Shown: one piece after another, positions 20,025 to 28,263 of the stretch
How the letters are laid out: each line of letters opens with the position of its first letter
Position numbering within the stretch: position 1 is the stretch's first letter
NCBI RefSeq assembly: GCF_023702675.1
Contig: NZ_CP098478.1
Location: 2,604,001 to 2,668,000 of the forward strand
Direction: 5' to 3'
Length of the DNA: 64,000 bases
Source: Acinetobacter sp. C26M
GTDB taxonomy: Bacteria; Pseudomonadota; Gammaproteobacteria; Pseudomonadales; Moraxellaceae
The notes under the pieces: model-generated
The model's input: only the letters and a program-made list of their open reading frames with translations
Databases searched by the model: none
Told to the model about the DNA's origin: nothing
Made by a program: the position numbers and the translations under genes

Positions 20025-20049
20025 AAAAAGCAAGATACTCTTGCTTTTT
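20025..20049. terminator. Terminator-like hairpin between tRNA-Leu and tRNA-Trp
   Basis: AAAAAGCAAGA-TAC-TCTTGCTTTTT forms an 11-bp stem with a 3-nt loop and A/T tracts, located inside the first Leu-Trp unit. The matching spacer of the second unit lacks it. Confidence 0.6.
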
Positions 20050-20054
20050 AAATA

Positions 20055-20139
20055 TGGTGGGGGCGAAGAGACTCGAACTCTTACACCTTGCGGCGCTGGA
20101 ACCTAAATCCAGTGCGTCTACCAATTTCGCCACGCCCCC
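20055..20139 (-). tRNA. tRNA-Leu (TAG), copy 1
   Basis: 85-nt class II tRNA with encoded CCA and anticodon UAG, identical to the copy at 19681. First gene of the leftward tRNA cluster. Confidence 0.96.
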
Positions 20140-20245
20140 GATGGGTATGCATATTAGTGAGAAACATACTTTCTGACAAGTCTTTCTATTAAAAAAACCA
20201 TTCAAATGAACAGATAATATTCAAATCACACATTTATGTTTACTT

Positions 20246-21064
20246 TTACAACGTTTCTAGTCGTTTTAGGCAATCTTTTGCCTCTAAAACTGAATTAAAG
20301 CGTTGTTTAATATGCTTTTGCTGGAGGCCGTTAAGTAAAGGATAAAAACCTTCAAAGCCATTTGGAAGTTGAATGTGTAGTTGCTGGCAATGCAATACTG
20401 CCCAATCGTGATAAGTACTCGCCTTTAATCGAGATTGAGTCAGCCATTCATACACAATAATCCCCAAGGCATACAAATCACTTTGAATACTTTTCCCAAC
20501 CCCCTGAAAAAGCTCTGGCGCCATATAATGTGGTGTTGCATCTAGAGTGTGAATCGGATGCCCCATCTGAAAAGATTGCTCAAAATCAATCAGCCGACAT
20601 GAGTTTTCATAGAAACGAAAATGTTCTGCTTTCAAATCGCCATGTACCCACCCGACTTGATGTAATGCATCCAGCGCATCTAAGGCCAAAAATATCTTTT
20701 GTTTGATTTGTTCAATATTCTCAAAAATAGGAGCATCAGCAAAAAAATCATGCGCATCAACTGTGATCAGCCCTATTCCATCCTGATCTAATTCATTTAC
20801 AAAATGACGTAATGGAATCATTTGGAATGGTAATAAAAACTGTTGTTCTGATTGCTGACAGTGCTGATAAAAAGCTAACTCTCTTTGGAAAGCCTGTGCC
20901 AAAACAGGCTGATCATTGGTCGCATGAAATTTCAGCCAATACAGTTGTTGATCAACTTGGAAGGTATAGACACGTCGCCCAAAGGCATAACTTTGCGCTT
21001 TGATCACTAAGTTTAGATCGTTAAGTTGAATCTTTGGATTAGAGGTCCACGTAGTAAAACTCAT
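20246..21064 (-). CDS. Serine/threonine protein kinase-like protein
   Basis: 272 residues of a eukaryotic-like kinase domain. The catalytic loop HGDLKAEH starts at H141 with D143 as catalytic base. LIDFEQ replaces the usual DFG at the metal-binding site, APELFQG gives the APE motif, and SDLYALGIIVYEWL matches subdomain IX. The glycine-rich loop is weak; LYWLKFHA supplies the probable ATP-binding lysine. No membrane segment. It overlaps the upstream patatin gene by 26 bases, so the two are co-transcribed and the lipase is a reasonable substrate candidate. Activity is likely but the DFE variant leaves doubt. Confidence 0.85.
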   Translation of the reverse strand: MSFTTWTSNPKIQLNDLNLVIKAQSYAFGRRVYTFQVDQQLYWLKFHATNDQPVLAQAFQRELAFYQHCQQSEQQFLLPFQMIPLRHFVNELDQDGIGLITVDAHDFFADAPIFENIEQIKQKIFLALDALDALHQVGWVHGDLKAEHFRFYENSCRLIDFEQSFQMGHPIHTLDATPHYMAPELFQGVGKSIQSDLYALGIIVYEWLTQSRLKASTYHDWAVLHCQQLHIQLPNGFEGFYPLLNGLQQKHIKQRFNSVLEAKDCLKRLETL

Positions 21065-22547
21065 TCTGCTGCTTTTCTTCCTGCTTCCGCAACGATATTA
21101 GACAATGCTCAATGGTTTTTCCAATTCGTGCATGTATTTCAATAGAAGCAATTTTCGGCCATGTGGCACGCTCACCTTCTTGCTGCAAGATTTTAAACAA
21201 TTTTGGCCGTGGGTTTTTCAGCATATAGCTATAATGTCTGAGTCCATATTTGGCAATAATATTGACGTCGCCATAATACCGTTGCCCCAAAATGCCATAA
21301 CCATGATCCAATACCCGACGAATCGGAAAGAAGCCCCCCATATGGCTGCGTGTTAAATCCATGACTTCCATTGCAATGGCTTTACCTTGACGACGCACAA
21401 TCCGTTCAGGCCAACTGAGTACATCTCTGCGGAAACGTTCGGTATCACTTTGCATAAACGGCACGATATGCGGATTGACCTGACTGGCAATGGTGTAATT
21501 AATATTATAGAGCCGAGCCATCTTTTCCTGCGGAAAATCACTGCGCATACTACCATCCACCCATTTGGTATTGGCGAGATATGGCGTATGTTGCCCATCA
21601 TAACGCTTACTGGTCAGATGCACAGGTGGAAATAACACAGGCACCGCACAAGAAGCCAAGACTGCACTCCACACCAATACATTCGGTGCAGTCAGTGCAT
21701 TCATAATACGCGGATTTTGCGCTGTGTTATATGGTGCAATCACGATATTAATATGACGTTTGGATTGCTGGTAAGCTTCTGCAAAAGTGACATCGCCCAA
21801 GTTCTGCATCAGGAATTGTTTCAAATACATCACATCGGCAATACCACCATTCACCTTCAATAGCTCAGTAACTTTCCTAAATTTAAATGCATCACTAAAA
21901 AAATGTTCTCCTTGCAACAATTCAGGAACTTTATCTGGTGTAGAAACACCTAACATTCCCGTCATGATTGCCCCTGCACTCGAGCCTGATAAAACCTGCG
22001 GCATGAGATCTTGTTCGATTAATGCTTTACACACCCCTGTATGAAATAAACCTAGCGTTGCGCCTCCAGAAAACATCACCGCAGGTTGACCATAGGCCTT
22101 TTGACATTCTTCAAAAAACTGGATTTTTTCTTTTAGTTGAAAGGTAATACATTCACTCGAAGCCAAGTAACGTAAGCAATCACTCATTTCCTCAACATAG
22201 TTTTCAATGATTTTTTTAGTGCCTATATAGGTCTGTGCAAATAACATCGGATGCCCAATATTGGCAAAGTCATAAGACAGCCCTTCTCGTAATACATAAA
22301 TCAAATCGAGGGTCCGATGTTGCATACGATATTTTTTTAATAAGTTATAGCGTTTAGATAAAATTTCCGCATCATAATAAGGCGATTCATTGTCATATTT
22401 CCATGCTTCATGACCTGATTCTTCATCCAGTTTAAGTGCAATTTCTTTCCATTCGGTATAAGAACTGGCATGTCTTAAGCGTTCTTGCAACACATCAACT
22501 CTATGTGTCTGATATGTATTCTTTTTCTCTTGAACTCTATTGAACAT
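21039..22547 (-). CDS. Patatin-like phospholipase with DUF3336 domain
   Basis: 502 residues. An N-terminal DUF3336 region (YTEWKEIALKLDEESG) is followed by a patatin domain with oxyanion loop GGATLGLFHTGV, nucleophile motif GSSAG at 188-192 (Ser190) and the catalytic aspartate in KWVDGSMRSD. The DUF3336-patatin architecture is shared with yeast Tgl3/4/5 triacylglycerol lipases and many bacterial proteins. Expected activity is acyl hydrolysis of triacylglycerol or phospholipid. No signal peptide, so cytosolic or membrane-peripheral. Acinetobacter store wax esters and triacylglycerol, so storage-lipid mobilisation is an attractive but unproven role. Overlaps the kinase gene downstream. Confidence 0.9.
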   Translation of the reverse strand: MFNRVQEKKNTYQTHRVDVLQERLRHASSYTEWKEIALKLDEESGHEAWKYDNESPYYDAEILSKRYNLLKKYRMQHRTLDLIYVLREGLSYDFANIGHPMLFAQTYIGTKKIIENYVEEMSDCLRYLASSECITFQLKEKIQFFEECQKAYGQPAVMFSGGATLGLFHTGVCKALIEQDLMPQVLSGSSAGAIMTGMLGVSTPDKVPELLQGEHFFSDAFKFRKVTELLKVNGGIADVMYLKQFLMQNLGDVTFAEAYQQSKRHINIVIAPYNTAQNPRIMNALTAPNVLVWSAVLASCAVPVLFPPVHLTSKRYDGQHTPYLANTKWVDGSMRSDFPQEKMARLYNINYTIASQVNPHIVPFMQSDTERFRRDVLSWPERIVRRQGKAIAMEVMDLTRSHMGGFFPIRRVLDHGYGILGQRYYGDVNIIAKYGLRHYSYMLKNPRPKLFKILQQEGERATWPKIASIEIHARIGKTIEHCLISLRKQEEKQQNEFYYVDL

Positions 22548-22721
22548 TCGCGATCCTGATTTTCAGCTTATTTTTTATCTTCTTGCACCTATACAATGCA
22601 AAAAGCAGCCACAACAATCAAGGGTAAAATCGATTTATTTCGATATTTCTGATGATATTTTCTTTATTTCGGTAATAGCAGTGATAGTATCCCTATTCAT
22701 CATTGAGTTTGGTTTATATGT

Positions 22722-23612
22722 ATGGCTATCCTTGATTTACCCGAATCTATTCTTCAATCGCTATCGAGTGTTTTAACACAGCTTCAGCAAGTTCTCCCTG
22801 CACCAAAGCAACCCACTGACTTTTCAGCAATCGCATTCCGTTGGGAAAATCAGCAACTGGTCGCCATACAACAACCTAAAAAAATGCATTTGGAAGATTT
22901 AAAAGGCATTGAGCGCCAAAAAGACAAGATCATCCAAAACACCTTACAGTTCCTGAATGGCCTGCCTGCCAATGATGTTTTACTGACAGGTTCTCGTGGT
23001 ACTGGAAAATCATCGATTGTACGTGCGCTCCTCACCGAGTATTCCACTCAAGGCTTACGTTTGATTGAAATTGAGCGTGATGATTTATCTGATTTACCCA
23101 AAATTCAAAAGCTGATTGAACATCGTCCTGAAAAATTCATCGTTTATTGTGATGATCTGGCCTTCAATGCCGAAGATGAAAATTATCGTAGTCTAAAAAG
23201 CGTTTTAGATGGTTCACTACAATCTGGCTCAAGCAATTTTATTATCTATGCAACCAGTAACCGTCGTCATTTACTGCCTGAGTTTATGCACGAAAACACA
23301 CCAGTACGTAAGGTTGATGTACCGCAATACACCGAATTACATCCACAAGAAGCGATTGAAGAAAAAATTTCGCTCTCGGATCGATTTGGAATGTGGCTCT
23401 CCTTCTATCCCATGGATCAGCAGTTGTATTTACAAATTGTAGAGCACTACATTGTGAAAGCAGGCCTGGACTATAACGATCTGGTTCGTGGTGAAAGTCT
23501 GAAGTGGTGTCAAGCACGTGGTCAGCGTTCTGGACGCGCAGCCTATCAGTTCTCAAAGCACTGGATTGGCTCTCAAAATCTAGAAAAATTGTCGAACAAA
23601 GCCTCTGCATAA
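22722..23612 (+). CDS. DUF815 AAA+ family ATPase
   Basis: 296 residues with a DUF815 ATPase core. The Walker A motif GSRGTGKSS lies near residue 87, the Walker B-like FIVYCDDLAF near 142, and ATSNRRHLLPEF gives the sensor region. The KMHLEDLKGIERQKD block before the P-loop is typical of the family. Members are thought to act as ATP-dependent remodelling or helicase-loader-like proteins, but no function is established. Cytosolic, monocistronic, divergent from the patatin/kinase pair. Confidence 0.9.
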   Translation: MAILDLPESILQSLSSVLTQLQQVLPAPKQPTDFSAIAFRWENQQLVAIQQPKKMHLEDLKGIERQKDKIIQNTLQFLNGLPANDVLLTGSRGTGKSSIVRALLTEYSTQGLRLIEIERDDLSDLPKIQKLIEHRPEKFIVYCDDLAFNAEDENYRSLKSVLDGSLQSGSSNFIIYATSNRRHLLPEFMHENTPVRKVDVPQYTELHPQEAIEEKISLSDRFGMWLSFYPMDQQLYLQIVEHYIVKAGLDYNDLVRGESLKWCQARGQRSGRAAYQFSKHWIGSQNLEKLSNKASA

Positions 23613-23713
23613 ATGTCCTGAAAAGCCGTAGCTTTGTCCTTATTTCCGCTTAGCATAGGCAATTGTTTCTCATAATCTAGCTGTCACAGCATGGATTGAG
23701 TTTAGGAAACAAG

Positions 23714-24814
23714 ATGATGAAACAATTGCCACCGACATCCCTGACCAGCAAAATTTTGGGTAAAAGCCTGTTATTGGCACAAGGTACGCTTGATAAAGCC
23801 GTAAAATATTCAACAACACCATTTTCAGAACCAGACATCATTCGCCCACGCACTGATGGGAATTTTTATACCTGGACACATTATGGAATCTTCTTTCCTC
23901 TGCTGCCTGAGCCTCATCGTTATTTAAATATTATGATCTTACTGGGTACACCAGGGGCGCTTGCGTTTGACCATGATGATATTACCTTAGGTGACCCAAG
24001 AAAGACTGCAACGTTTTTCTCTAGTACTGCGGCGCTAGATGAACATCTACTCAAAGCCTATATCATTCCAGAACAGACCAATATTCAAGACAATGGAACA
24101 ACCATTGAGCTCGGTGAAGAAGTTTCTATCCAAGGAACTCTACCAAATATTCATCTCAAAGGTGCCTACCATGGGCTCAGCTTTGAATTTGATTTAGATG
24201 TCACCGATAAAATCTCATGGTTTATTAAAACCCCGATTTATGATCATTTTAGTTTATTGGCAAACTTCAAAGGTCAGCTTGAATATCAAGGGAAAGTCAC
24301 GCCTGCCGAAGGCTTATGTACCTATGAATATGCCCGCGCTACAGGTGCACATGGCGTGGTGAAAAAGCTGTTACCTGAACCGTATAAATTACCACTCGAT
24401 TTCTTTACCTATCAAATTATCAACTTAACCGATACCACCCAATTATTACTCACAAAAGCTGATATTTTGGGTCAACCAGCAGCCTATACCTTGCATGTTC
24501 GACATACCGATAAGCCTGCTGAAGTCTATACCAATGTCGAATTCAAGGTGATTGCACATCAAGTTGATGATTATGTTTCACCAAGTGGTAAGAAAATGCG
24601 CTTACCGCAATTGTTCTCTTGGTCTGTCAAAGACGATGCTGATCAGAAAATTTTAGATATCACTGCAGAAATTGATAGTCCTTTCCGTTATGGTCATGGC
24701 ATTGGCTATGCCAGTGCTTATACCTTCACAGGTGAATATTTAAATGCCCCTGTTCAAGGTCGAGGTTATATCGAATATGTGGATGTAGAAGATCAAAGCG
24801 CATTTAAACAGTAA
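23714..24814 (+). CDS. Conserved hypothetical protein (DUF6670-like)
   Basis: 366 residues from the ATG at 23714, chosen over an upstream in-frame TTG (23696) because an AGGA lies 6-9 bases before the ATG pair. No signal peptide or membrane helix. The sequence is beta-rich with an aromatic N-terminal block (DGNFYTWTHYGIFFP), FDHDDITLGDPRKTA and a C-terminal RYGHGIGYASAY. I think it belongs to DUF6670. The overall pattern recalls AttH/CrtC-like lipocalin-type domains, but this is a weak impression. Function unknown. Confidence 0.65.
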   Translation: MMKQLPPTSLTSKILGKSLLLAQGTLDKAVKYSTTPFSEPDIIRPRTDGNFYTWTHYGIFFPLLPEPHRYLNIMILLGTPGALAFDHDDITLGDPRKTATFFSSTAALDEHLLKAYIIPEQTNIQDNGTTIELGEEVSIQGTLPNIHLKGAYHGLSFEFDLDVTDKISWFIKTPIYDHFSLLANFKGQLEYQGKVTPAEGLCTYEYARATGAHGVVKKLLPEPYKLPLDFFTYQIINLTDTTQLLLTKADILGQPAAYTLHVRHTDKPAEVYTNVEFKVIAHQVDDYVSPSGKKMRLPQLFSWSVKDDADQKILDITAEIDSPFRYGHGIGYASAYTFTGEYLNAPVQGRGYIEYVDVEDQSAFKQ

Positions 24815-24822
24815 ATAAGAAC

Positions 24823-24854
24823 AGTAAGCCTTTGTAATCGATCAAAGGCTTACT
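24823..24854. terminator. Hairpin between convergent genes
   Basis: AGTAAGCCTTTG pairs with CAAAGGCTTACT around an 8-nt loop between two converging genes. It lacks a T-run. Confidence 0.5.
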
Positions 24855-24886
24855 CACATACGATAGAACAGTTTCCCGACTAACCT

Positions 24887-25447
24887 TTAAAGTGCTGCTG
24901 GATCAAATACATCAATCATTTGATTGACTGAATATTTAATCTCCGCTGCCACTTTTGCATCATAACCTTCGACCAAAAAACGGCTAATGAGTCCTTCAAT
25001 TAGCGTATAAGTCACTTCAACCAACATCTCTGCCTTTGAATAAGATTGCAAATATTCTGTGATCAAGTTTCTAATCCAAACTTTATGTTCTTTAGATACG
25101 GAGATGATGTCTTGATCACCCAAATGCGACTCAGCCACAGCTCTGACGAATAAACATCCTTTAAAGTTATCTTCTTGAAACCATAATAAGTGCCAATCGA
25201 TCAACCTGTTCAATGCCTCTCGCCCTGTTGCCTCCGCCACATAATCCAATAAACGCTGCCTAAACTTTTCATCCCGTGCTTCCAAGACCGACTTCACCAA
25301 TTGATTTTTATTTTTGAAATAGGTGTACATCGTAGTTTTTGAACAGCCAGATTCATCTCGAATAAGGTCAACCCCGACCCCAACAAAACTATTTTCATAA
25401 AATAATTTTTCTGCGGTATGCAAAATTTTATCAGCAGACTTTGACAT
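24887..25447 (-). CDS. TetR family transcriptional regulator
   Basis: 186 residues. The N-terminal HTH reads KILHTAEKLFYENSF then CSKTTMYTYFKNKNQLV, classic TetR/AcrR. The ligand-binding part resembles regulators of the YcdC/NemR kind (WFQEDNFKGCLFVRA). It is divergent from the HPP-family gene with a perfect 32-bp palindrome between them, so it probably represses both itself and that gene. The inducer cannot be deduced; the cysteine in KGCLF might sense electrophiles, by analogy only. Confidence 0.92.
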   Translation of the reverse strand: MSKSADKILHTAEKLFYENSFVGVGVDLIRDESGCSKTTMYTYFKNKNQLVKSVLEARDEKFRQRLLDYVAEATGREALNRLIDWHLLWFQEDNFKGCLFVRAVAESHLGDQDIISVSKEHKVWIRNLITEYLQSYSKAEMLVEVTYTLIEGLISRFLVEGYDAKVAAEIKYSVNQMIDVFDPAAL

Positions 25448-25460
25448 AAAAATTTACTCA

Positions 25461-25492
25461 TTATAAATAGTACAGATCTGTACTATTTATAA
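25461..25492. promoter_or_regulatory. Perfect 32-bp palindrome, probable TetR operator
   Basis: The left half TTATAAATAGTACAGA is exactly the reverse complement of the right half, centred between 25476 and 25477. It lies 14 bases upstream of the tetR start and 47 bases before the HPP gene. The TACAGATCTGTA core is a typical TetR-family operator and would let one dimer pair control both promoters. Confidence 0.8.
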
Positions 25493-25538
25493 TTTTAGTT
25501 CTATTATCGCCATAAAGCAACCTAGTCGTGAGATCACC

Positions 25539-26081
25539 ATGTTATCTTTATTCAACGGTAGAGAACATCTTGCTCCCTTACCTCAATCCATTGATATTAT
25601 AAGAAGTTTAATTGGTGGCACATTAAGCATATTGATCTTAATCCTGCTTAGTAAATTCACCCACAATCTATTTATCATGGCGCCTTTTGGTGCAACCTGT
25701 GTCATCTTGTACGCCGTATCACAATCACCTTTGGCTCAACCTCGTAATGTAATTTTGGGACATTTTGTCTCGGCTTTTATTGGCTTACTGTTTCTTAAAG
25801 TTTTTGGTACGTCTGCTTTGAGCATTGCGCTTTCTGTCGGTTGTGCCATCGCAGCCATGCAACTTTTACGTTGTGTTCATCCCCCCGCTGGGGCAAATCC
25901 ATTAGTAATTTTGCTAACAGCCAATACCATTCAATACCACTGGAGTTTCTTATTTTTCCCCGTGCTATTAGGTTCAATTGCTTTGGTGCTGGTCGCATGG
26001 CTGGTCAATAACCTTAAATCAGAAAAGAAATGGCCTGTGTATGGATTGGCTTTTATCCACAGTAAGAAAAATATCGAATAA
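25539..26081 (+). CDS. HPP family membrane protein
   Basis: 180 residues with four predicted membrane helices and the family motif: CVHPPAGANPLV near residue 111 contains the eponymous HPP. GATCVILYAVSQSPLAQPRNV is also typical. Some HPP proteins are nitrite transporters in plastids and cyanobacteria; the bacterial role is otherwise unknown. It is divergent from a TetR gene and shares the palindromic operator, so expression is presumably inducible. Confidence 0.9.
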   Translation: MLSLFNGREHLAPLPQSIDIIRSLIGGTLSILILILLSKFTHNLFIMAPFGATCVILYAVSQSPLAQPRNVILGHFVSAFIGLLFLKVFGTSALSIALSVGCAIAAMQLLRCVHPPAGANPLVILLTANTIQYHWSFLFFPVLLGSIALVLVAWLVNNLKSEKKWPVYGLAFIHSKKNIE

Positions 26082-26088
26082 TCCATCT

Positions 26089-26123
26089 ATCGATTAAAGC
26101 GCAATTTCAGCGTTTTAATCGAT
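26089..26123 (+). terminator. Hairpin after the HPP gene
   Basis: ATCGATTAAA pairs with TTTAATCGAT around a CG-rich loop, 8 bases after the stop. Weak T-tract. Confidence 0.5.
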
Positions 26124-26225
26124 GCCCCCTCTTAATCAAGTTTCAATGAAATTCCAATTTCTCCTTGCAAATAATTTACTTTTCAATAAAATTAGGTAGG
26201 TCGGTATATATAAATATATTTTCTT

Positions 26226-26804
26226 ATGAGCTCGAAATCAGCAAAACAAAAAATCTTGGATGCAGCTTCGACATTGTTTTATAACGATGGTATTAGCAAT
26301 ACAGGCATCAATAGCATTACAGAGAAAGCCAATGTGGCAAAAATGTCGCTGTACAATAACTTTGCCACCAAATCAGATCTAATCACCTGCTATATCGAAG
26401 CACGCCATCAAGAATGGCTGGATTTATACGAAAAGAGAAAAGTTCAAATCCAAACCCCAATCGATGGTATTTTGGCGGTTTTTGATGCTTATCAAGATCA
26501 TGCCGAATTTGCTTATGAAAAAGGTTTTCGTGGTTGTGGCCTACTCAATGCAGCCGCAGAATTCCCTGCACATAGCCCTGAACGCTTGGCGGTTAAACAG
26601 CATAAAGATGAAATTGAAACGATTTTAGCGAATCATCTACAGCAACTTAGCATCAACCCTCAACGAGTTAAAGAACTGGCGCTGATGCTTTCATTTATCT
26701 TGGAAGGCTCGATTGCCCGTGCAGGTTTAGAAAGTTCAAGCGATAAAGTATTTGCTGCAAAACAAATGGTTCAAAACCTATTGGAACAAGAGGTTTCGAA
26801 GTGA
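26226..26804 (+). CDS. TetR family transcriptional regulator
   Basis: 192 residues with an N-terminal TetR HTH (KILDAASTLFYNDGI, then VAKMSLYNNFATKSDL) and a C-terminal ligand domain containing GFRGCGLLNAAAEFP, a block common in regulators of small-molecule exporters. Its stop overlaps the GTG start of the EamA transporter by 4 bases, so the regulator and exporter form a coupled operon, probably autoregulated. The upstream region has AGGTAGGTCGGTAT, a possible operator, ahead of a TATAAA-like box. Confidence 0.92.
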   Translation: MSSKSAKQKILDAASTLFYNDGISNTGINSITEKANVAKMSLYNNFATKSDLITCYIEARHQEWLDLYEKRKVQIQTPIDGILAVFDAYQDHAEFAYEKGFRGCGLLNAAAEFPAHSPERLAVKQHKDEIETILANHLQQLSINPQRVKELALMLSFILEGSIARAGLESSSDKVFAAKQMVQNLLEQEVSK

Positions 26805-27718
26805 GTACCACCTCTTCTAGCCTCAGTGCTCATTCTGGTTTTATTGCTGTTTTAGTTGCCTCTATTTTATGGGGTACTACAGGCACAGCCGCCTCTTATG
26901 CCCCAAATCTAAGTCCTTTAGCGATTGGTGCAATCGCAATGGGTGGCGGTGGCTTATTACAAGCCCTCTTGGCGCATAAAAATATCCGTAGTCATTTACC
27001 ACAAATTCGCTCTTACTACTCATTACTGTTGATTGGCATGGTCTCTGTTGCGATTTATCCATTGGCTTTCTATTCGTCAATGCGTATGGCGGGGATCACC
27101 ATTGGTACGGTCGTCTCAATTGGCTCAGCCCCTTTATTTACTGCACTACTGGAAAAGTTCTTTGATAAAAAAGCACTCTCTGGAAAATGGTTTATCAGTT
27201 TTGTCTTTGGTGTCGCTGGTGTCTTATTGTTATCGATTGGCGAATCACATTCCCAAGCATCTGCACGCACTATTGCGACAGATCAAAAAACTATTGGCAT
27301 TATTCTCGGGCTGATCGCAGCACTCACTTATTCTTTATATTCTTGGGCTGCTAAGAAAATGATTGATCGTGGGGTAGACTCAAAGGCTTCAATGGGATTA
27401 ATTTTTGGCTTCGGTGCTTTAATCTTATTACCAACATTATTTTTTACTGGCTCAAATCTTTTTGATGAGCCTGTGAATTTGTATGTTGTCGGTTATATGA
27501 TGCTAATCCCAATGTTTCTCGGTTATCTGTTATTTGGCTATGCCTTAAAGACCATTTCAGCTAGTACCGCGACCACGCTAACGTTATTTGAACCTTTGGT
27601 TGCAGCTTTGTTTGCCGTTTTGCTGGTTGGCGAGCAATTAGCACCCATTGGTTGGGTTGGTATGGTGCTGATTTTTGTTTGTCTAGCTGTACTCTCTAAA
27701 ACCGATAAAGCAAATTAA
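26801..27718 (+). CDS. EamA/DMT family transporter
   Basis: 305 residues, about ten membrane helices in two EamA repeats (ASILWGTTGTAASYAP near the N-terminus, TLFEPLVAALFAVLLVGE near the end). It starts at GTG inside the end of the tetR gene (GTGA overlap), so translation is coupled. Members of the drug/metabolite superfamily export amino acids, metabolites or toxic compounds; the substrate is not visible. Control by the co-transcribed TetR is likely. Confidence 0.92.
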   Translation: MSTTSSSLSAHSGFIAVLVASILWGTTGTAASYAPNLSPLAIGAIAMGGGGLLQALLAHKNIRSHLPQIRSYYSLLLIGMVSVAIYPLAFYSSMRMAGITIGTVVSIGSAPLFTALLEKFFDKKALSGKWFISFVFGVAGVLLLSIGESHSQASARTIATDQKTIGIILGLIAALTYSLYSWAAKKMIDRGVDSKASMGLIFGFGALILLPTLFFTGSNLFDEPVNLYVVGYMMLIPMFLGYLLFGYALKTISASTATTLTLFEPLVAALFAVLLVGEQLAPIGWVGMVLIFVCLAVLSKTDKAN

Positions 27719-27742
27719 TTTTGTGAAACTAAGTGGGCTAAA

Positions 27743-28150
27743 ATGTGTGAATGTCAAAATGTAAAATCTTTTTTTGCATGTCCCGATGAATTTACCAATC
27801 TTTTTAGTTTTGATTTTGAAGCAAGCAACAACTTTCCACACTACTTCAGAGAGGAAAGTCCTACATATGAGACTACTCCTTCTTTTGACTACTCTAGAAC
27901 TTGCTATCAATGTTCAGAATGTCAACAATGGTGGTATTTTGAGTGCTCGCCTACTGAGGATGCTTGCCCAATTCTAGGCATAAAATTAAATGCTGCTAAT
28001 CATCTCTTATCAGAACAAGAGGTTAAAGCAGTAAAACAATTCCTAGCAGTTCTTAGCCATGCAGGATTTTCAGCAGAAAAATGTATTCGTCATGGATGCA
28101 CAAACTTATCGCTTAAAAAGATTAAGTTATGCGTCAACCATTTTATTTAA
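27743..28150 (+). CDS. Cys-rich hypothetical protein
   Basis: 135 residues with ten cysteines: C2 and C4 (MCEC), then a CYQCSECQQWWYFEC cluster and later cysteines in KCIRHGCTN and KLCVNHF. The central cluster looks like a small zinc-binding knuckle. No signal peptide. It begins 25 bases after the EamA gene and may share its transcript. The two tryptophans beside the CxxC knuckle resemble no family I can name. A hairpin follows, shared with the convergent operon. Confidence 0.6.
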   Translation: MCECQNVKSFFACPDEFTNLFSFDFEASNNFPHYFREESPTYETTPSFDYSRTCYQCSECQQWWYFECSPTEDACPILGIKLNAANHLLSEQEVKAVKQFLAVLSHAGFSAEKCIRHGCTNLSLKKIKLCVNHFI

Positions 28151-28216
28151 TACAACAAAGATGCCGTCCTATTTTCTGCAAAATACAACCTAGGCACTGG
28201 ATACAGACTTTTTATA

Positions 28217-28245
28217 GATGCAGAGAAATAGATTTTCTCTGCATC
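28217..28245. terminator. Hairpin between convergent transcripts
   Basis: GATGCAGAGAAA pairs with TTTCTCTGCATC around a short loop, between the Cys-rich gene and the end of the tsaD operon. Confidence 0.7.
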
Positions 28246-28263
28246 GCTTCTAGAGCTTAAATA

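Noticed and set aside
19999..20205. 68-codon ORF over tRNA-Leu
   Set aside because: It reads through the tRNA gene in antisense of no known protein; the cloverleaf explains the sequence.
22540..22776. 78-codon plus-strand ORF between patatin and DUF815 genes
   Set aside because: No ribosome site, overlaps the start of DUF815 and has random composition.
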